This document shows positions 59,241 through 64,000 of a stretch of 64,000 nt of DNA, piece after piece. The translations under genes were made by a program, and so were the position numbers. The stretch comes from Bursaphelenchus xylophilus (taxonomy: Eukaryota; Nematoda; Chromadorea; Rhabditida; Aphelenchoididae), in NCBI GenBank assembly GCA_904066235.2, contig CAJFCV020000003.1:10168001-10232000 (forward strand), written 5' to 3'. Within the stretch, counting starts at the first letter, position 1; each line of letters begins with the position of its first letter. The notes beneath the pieces are model-generated. The model saw only the letters and a list, made by a program, of their open reading frames with translations. It was not told where the DNA came from and searched no databases.

Positions 59241-61896
59241 AATAGGTGAAACTTTAAGAGTTAAAATTTCATTCAGTTATGTTTCAAATGGTATATGTCA
59301 CGTCGCTACACTCCGACATCTCTAATTCACTTTTTTTCGTAACTGGTGCCTAGTATAATATCAGATGGTTTGCTCTGCTACGATCGCAATTTGACTCCAA
59401 AATAAGTGAAACTTTCAGAGTTAAAATTTCATTCAGTTATGTTTCAAATGGTATATGTCACGTCGCTACACTCCGACATCTCTAATTCACTTTTTTTCTA
59501 AACACTTTGTCTAGTATAATATCAAATGTGTTTCGCTCTACTACCGAGCGTAATTTGACTCCAAAATAGGTGAAACTTTCAGAGTTAAAATTTCATTCAG
59601 TTACGTTTCAAATGGTATATGTCACGTCGCTACACTCCGACATCTCTAATTCACTTTTTTTCTAAACACTGTTTCTAGTATAATATCAAAGTGGTTTCGC
59701 TCTACTACCGAGCGTAATTTGACTCCAAAATAGGTGAAACTTTCAGAGTTAAAATTTCATTCAGTTATGTTTCAAATGGTATATGTCACGTCGCTACACT
59801 CCGACATCTCTAATTCACTTTTTTTCATAAACACGTTTTCTAGTATAATATCAAAGTGGTTTCGCTCTACTACCGAGCGTAATTTGACTCCAAAATAGGT
59901 GAAACTTTCAGAGTTAAAATTTCATTCAGTTATGTTTCAAATGGTATATGTCACGTCGCTACACTCCGACATCTCTAATTCACTTTTTTTCATAACCGGT
60001 GCCTAGTATAATATCAGATGTGTTTCGCTCTGCTACGAGCGTAATTTGACTCCAAAATAGGTGAAACTTTCAGAGTTAAAATTTCATTCAGTTATGTTTC
60101 AAATGGTATATGTCACGTCGCTACACTCCGACATCTCTAATTCACTTTTTTTCATAACCGGTGCCTAGTATAATATCAGATGGTTTGCTCTGCTACGAGC
60201 GTAATTTGACTCCAAAATAAGTGAAACTTTCAGAGTTAAAATTTCATTCAGTTATGTTTCAAATGGTATATGTCACGTCGCTACACTCCGACATCTCTAA
60301 TTCACTTTTTTTCATAACCGGTGCCTTGTATAATATCAGATGGTTTGCTCTGCTACGAGCGCAATTTGACTCCAAAATAGGTGAAACTTTCAGAGTTAAA
60401 ATTTCATTCAGTTACGTTTCAAATGGTATATGTCACGTCGCTACACTCCGACATCTATAATTCACTTTTTTTCATAACCGGTGCCTAGTATAATATCAGA
60501 TGGTTTGCTCTGCTACGAGCGTAATTTGACTCCAAAATAGGTGAAACTTTAAGAGTTAAAATTTCATTCAGTTATGTTTCAAATGGTATATGTCACGTCG
60601 CTACACTCCGACATCTCTAATTCACTTTTTTTCATAACCGGTGCCTAGTATAATATCAGATGGTTTGCTCTGCTACGAGCGCATTTTGACTCCAAAATAG
60701 GTGAAACTATCAGAGTTAAAATTTCATTCAGTTATGTTTCAAATGGTATATGTCACGTCGCTACACTCCGACATCTCTAATTCACTTTTTTTCATAACCG
60801 GTGCCTAGTATAATATCAGATGGTTTGCTCTGCTACGAGCGTAATTTGACTCCAAAATAGGTGAAACTTTCAGAGTTAAAATTTCATTCAGTTACGTTTC
60901 AAATGGTATATGTCACGTCGCTACACTCCGACATCTCTAATTCACTTTTTTTCATAACCGGTGCCTAGTATAATATCAGATGGTTTGCTCTGCTACGAGC
61001 GTAATTTGAATCCAAAATAGGTGAAACTTTCAGAGTTAAAATTTCATTCAGTTACGTTTCAAATGGTATATGTCACGTCGCTACACTCCGACATCTCTAA
61101 TTCACTTTTTTTCATAACCGGTGCCTAGTATAATATCAGATGGTTTGCTCTGCTACGAGCGCAATTTGATTCCAAAATAGGTGAAACTTTCAGAGTTAAA
61201 ATTTCATTCAGTTACGTTTCAAATGGTATATGTCACGTCGCTACACTCCGACATCTCTAATTCACTTTTTTTCATAACCGGTGCCTAGTATAATATCAGA
61301 TGGTTTGCTCTGCTACGAGCGTAATTTGAATCCAAAATAGGTGAAACTTTCAGAGTTAAAATCTCATTCAGTTACGTTTCAAATGGTGTATGTCACGTCG
61401 CTACACTCCGACATCTCTAATTCACTTTTTTTCATAACCGGTGCCTAGTATAATATCAGATGGTTTGCTCTGCTACGAGCGTAATTTGACTCCAAAATAG
61501 GTGAAACTTTCAGAGTTAAAATTTCATTCAGTTACGTTTCAAATGGTATATGTCACGTCGCTACACTCCGACATCTCTAATTCACTTTTTTTCATAACCG
61601 GTGCCTAGTATAATATCAGATGGTTTGCTCTGCTACGAGCGTAATTTGACTCCAAAATAGGTGAAACTTTCAGAGTTAAAATTTCATTCAGTTACGTTTC
61701 AAATGGTATATGTCACGTCGCTACACTCCGACATCTCTAATTCACTTTTTTTCATAACCGGTGCCTAGTATAATATCAGATGGTTTGCTCTGCTACGAGC
61801 GCAATTTGATTCCAAAATAGGTGAAACTTTCAGAGTTAAAATTTCATTCAGTTACGTTTCAAATGGTATATGTCACGTCGCTACACTCCGACATCT

Positions 61897-62115
61897 NNNN
61901 NNNNNNNNNNNNNNNNNNNNNNNNNNNNNNNNNNNNNNNNNNNNNNNNNNNNNNNNNNNNNNNNNNNNNNNNNNNNNNNNNNNNNNNNNNNNNNNNNNNN
62001 NNNNNNNNNNNNNNNNNNNNNNNNNNNNNNNNNNNNNNNNNNNNNNNNNNNNNNNNNNNNNNNNNNNNNNNNNNNNNNNNNNNNNNNNNNNNNNNNNNNN
62101 NNNNNNNNNNNNNNN
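61897..62115. other. Assembly gap (219 N)
   Basis: The gap lies within the satellite; the monomer phase on either side is compatible with a missing whole number of units. The true array length is therefore unknown. Confidence 0.95.
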
Positions 62116-62247
62116 GTTTCAAATGGTATATGTCACGTCGCTACACTCCGACATCTCTAATTCACTTTTTTTCGTAACTGGTGCCTGGTATAATATCAGA
62201 TGGTTTGCTCTGCTACGAGCGCAATTTGACTCCAAAATAGGTGAAAC

Positions 62248-63146
62248 CGGCGGCTTGACAAAAAAATTGTTAGTGTAATGTCATTGTAAAACTCAAACAA
62301 ACATGAAAACGGAGAGTAAAGCCTCTCGAATCCATTGTAATCAATTTTTCCATCAATGTTGGTGGTCGCTCACCCGTTTGACCTTTTATTTAAACGTGAG
62401 ATACAGTGTTACACTTTAAACTTGATTTTAAGTTTTTTCGTTGTAATCTGGACTTAAACGTTGTTTGTCAGGTCTTGCTGATTTTTGATGCACAGTTGTA
62501 CTTGTTGATCCTTTCAAGATCGGAGTTTGTAATGGTGATTAGAAGATGGTTTACACTTTTATCAATACCTATATGTATTGATAGACGCTGTATAAGTCAG
62601 AGAGGATATGTATTAGCCTATGTATTAATATCTAGCTTTGAAATTTTTCAAGTGTTATCGCGTCTAGGAGCGAAGTGTTCAATCGGTTTGCAACATAGTA
62701 AATCCTCAATAATGCTGCTAGTGTAACTGGCGTATGACAATCAAAAGTTTTTTGTGGCCTTTTTAGTTAAACACGAAAAACAAGCTTCTCTATCACCGGT
62801 CAATTCTTGTCTACAAACAAAAAAAATGGCCGCTAAGATCAACTAATTTTTTGATAAACATTTTGGTCGTGCGCTCGTCTCATCAGACGAAAAATGATAA
62901 AACTGTTTTTATTCATTTTAAAAGGTGACTGCGGCTATATAGATTATTTCACATGTCTACGTTTTAATGGTTTATAGGCAAACTTGTTATTTTCCAGCGT
63001 GATTTTTGTTACACTTACAATTACCATAATCCTGTGAAGATGTCGTAATCTCGGTTAACCGTGATTCTACATTGATGAAGAAACAGCGCCATAGCTATAT
63101 TTAACAGGGGTGGAATGCTTAGATTTCGACGAAACTGTGCAAATTT
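62248..63146. other. Unique AT-rich sequence right of the satellite
   Basis: Starts CGGCGGCTTGAC and has no recognisable gene. The longest open frame (62406-62726, plus) starts at GTG, has no similarity I know and is not credited. Confidence 0.4.
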
Positions 63147-63259
63147 ATATTTATATATTTATTTATTCCATAATAATAGAAACTTTATGAGAAAAAATTA
63201 CAAAATAAAATATGGAGAAATAATACAACAGTGATTTACAATATTGTTTAAGAATAAAA
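63147..63259. repeat. Low-complexity AT-rich stretch
   Basis: TTTATATTTATATATTTATT and A-rich sequence. It forms the left border of the broken reading frame, with a matching TTTA-rich stretch at 63634-63690 on the right. Confidence 0.5.
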
Positions 63260-63631
63260 ATGGATAATCTAATAGATGATAAAATCGAAGAAAATAAAAA
63301 TATTGTAAAAGAAGCAGTAAAAGAATTTGAAGTTAAGAAAAAGTATGATTTGGAGAATATAAAAAAATGATTAGTAATTAAAGAGCACATTTTTAACAAT
63401 AGGAGTTTTATGGAGGAAGAATAAATTGATGAATTGAGAAAAGCGTCCTATAATTTAGAAGAAACGGAACATAAACAAGCAAGTATGAATCGGAAAGAAT
63501 TTGTAGACAATGTAAAGGATTATCTTGAAAACTACTCGAGCAACAATAAGAAAATAAATATAAAGATGTACAAAATCAGCAAGAGAGATAAGATTCAACA
63601 TACGAAGCCTAGCGTAAATTTTTGCTTTTGA
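63260..63631 (+). pseudogene. Broken lysine-rich reading frame, unknown
   Basis: One frame runs from MDNLIDDKIEENKNIVKEAV to a final stop at 63631 with only two internal stops, TGA near 63368 and TAA near 63422. The residues are mostly Lys, Glu, Asn and Ile with heptad-like spacing, suggesting a coiled coil. Base composition is far more AT-rich than the genes at the left. I do not recognise it; it could be a decayed gene or chance in A-rich DNA. Confidence 0.25.
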
Positions 63632-63633
63632 CG

Positions 63634-63690
63634 GATCTTTTTTTATTTTTATTTGTTTATTTATTTAGTTATTTATTTATTTTTTTGAAG
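63634..63690. repeat. TTTA-rich microsatellite
   Basis: Runs of TTTATTTATT with interruptions. Confidence 0.6.
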
Positions 63691-63797
63691 ACATCGATCA
63701 AGTCAAATTGGCATAGCCGAATACAATTTCAATTTGTCTTTCCACATTCATTTACTTTCCAATGTTCCGTTAGAAACCGTTGAAGACCCTGACTTAC

Positions 63798-63954
63798 TTT
63801 CCAAAGCGGAAACGGTAGTTTTCAGGGCTTTTTCTGTGGGCTTAGAGTTGTAGAAACGGTTTATGAAGAACTTTTTCCTGCACGTTTTACGACATAATGG
63901 GACATATATGCGATAAGGTCTCCGAAGACTGCGATTTATTTCATAGCTAGGCAT
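63798..63954 (-). CDS. Possible first exon of a minus-strand gene
   Basis: ATG at 63954-63952 opens MPSYEINRSLRRPYRIYVPL..., basic and free of stops for 52 codons up to GGAAA/GTAAGT, a strong nematode donor (GTAAGT at 63797-63792). I recognise no domain and find no clear following exon in the short stretch left of it. Low confidence. Confidence 0.25.
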
Positions 63955-64000
63955 TAATTCAGCTGATATTATTGTTCTCCAATCCAGAATACTTTCAAAG

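Larger units (their letters stand above)
30685..62247 (+). repeat. 160-bp satellite array, about 197 monomers
   Basis: Head-to-tail units of 160 bp (158-165) run without interruption except for the N gap. The invariant parts are GTCACGTCGCTACACTCCGA, CATCTCTAATTCAC plus a T7-8 tract, and AATTTGACTCCAAAATA. The variable parts are the region around CTAGTATAATATCA, G/A in AATAGGTGA and AATAAGTGA, and CTTTCAGAG or CTTGCAGTG. The array ends in mid-monomer at AATAGGTGAAAC before unique sequence. The unit is close to one nucleosome plus linker. No transcription unit is evident. Confidence 0.95.

Noticed and set aside
49647..60460. Open frames of 63-79 codons in the satellite (49647-49838, 51849-52079, 58974-59165, 60221-60460)
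   Set aside because: They follow from the monomer sequence; 160 bp is not a multiple of three, so the frame changes every unit and cannot encode a repeat protein.
61821..62177. Frames crossing the N gap
   Set aside because: They exist only because N was translated as X.
30685..62247. CRISPR-like array
   Set aside because: The units are 160 bp with no repeat/spacer division, and the organism is an animal.
27670..62247. Satellite as a centromere
   Set aside because: Nothing in the sequence shows centromere function, and Caenorhabditis chromosomes are holocentric; the monomer dyad alone is not evidence.
62406..62726. 106-codon plus-strand frame
   Set aside because: Starts at GTG, no ATG near the beginning, no known motif and no splice-supported neighbours.

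Overview
The window looks like nematode DNA, most likely Caenorhabditis or a close relative. Splice acceptors are T-rich and end in CAG, TAG or AAG. Many introns are only 33-55 nt, and short palindromic TA-flanked elements sit in introns and spacers. The genus is an inference from these traits; no ribosomal or mitochondrial marker is present.

Positions 1-27,586 hold a tandem gene family. I reconstruct ten four-exon loci (copies 1-5, 6, 7 and 9 on the minus strand, 8 and 10 on the plus strand) and four shorter relics. Nine loci lie wholly in the window, and in each the exons sum to a multiple of three. Intron phases are always 1, 1, 2. The encoded proteins (about 377-418 codons) are secreted and follow the pepsin (peptidase family A1) fold from end to end. 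They carry a signal peptide, an F/I-G-T segment matching the pepsin IGTPPQ motif, the DTG-site strand, an N-S/T-x-F...G-I/V-W flap-like segment, a GLGR loop, W-M-F-D-A, the second DTG site, and a final W-V/I-G-R...C...DY strand. Both catalytic motifs are destroyed in every copy. The first is NSA, NSP, NTP, SSA, YSA or TAD; the second is ESE, ESD, ETD, SSD, RST, EVG or SAG. No propeptide is present, and a cysteine-rich insert follows the first site. The family therefore reads as an expanded set of secreted pepsin-fold pseudoproteases, presumably binding rather than cutting. Copies 7 and 8 share a 263-bp divergent promoter with two GATA sites of the kind used by intestinal genes in C. elegans.

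The cluster is being broken up by transposons. A palindromic TTAA-flanked element splits exon 3 of copy 10. Copy 6 has one in-frame stop. A 1.06-kb LTR pair lies beside a relic, a foldback element lies upstream of copy 1, an RTE-type LINE 3' end lies upstream of copy 6, and several TA-flanked palindromic families lie in introns.

From 27,670 to 62,247 the window is a 160-bp satellite (about 200 monomers). Two related 1.1-kb palindromic elements interrupt it at the same TA of the monomer. From about 49 kb a second monomer type with a 9-bp dyad is interspersed, together with odd hybrid monomers. An assembly gap of 219 N lies near the end.

Positions 62,248-64,000 are AT-rich and without a recognisable gene, apart from a broken lysine-rich reading frame and a possible first exon on the minus strand.
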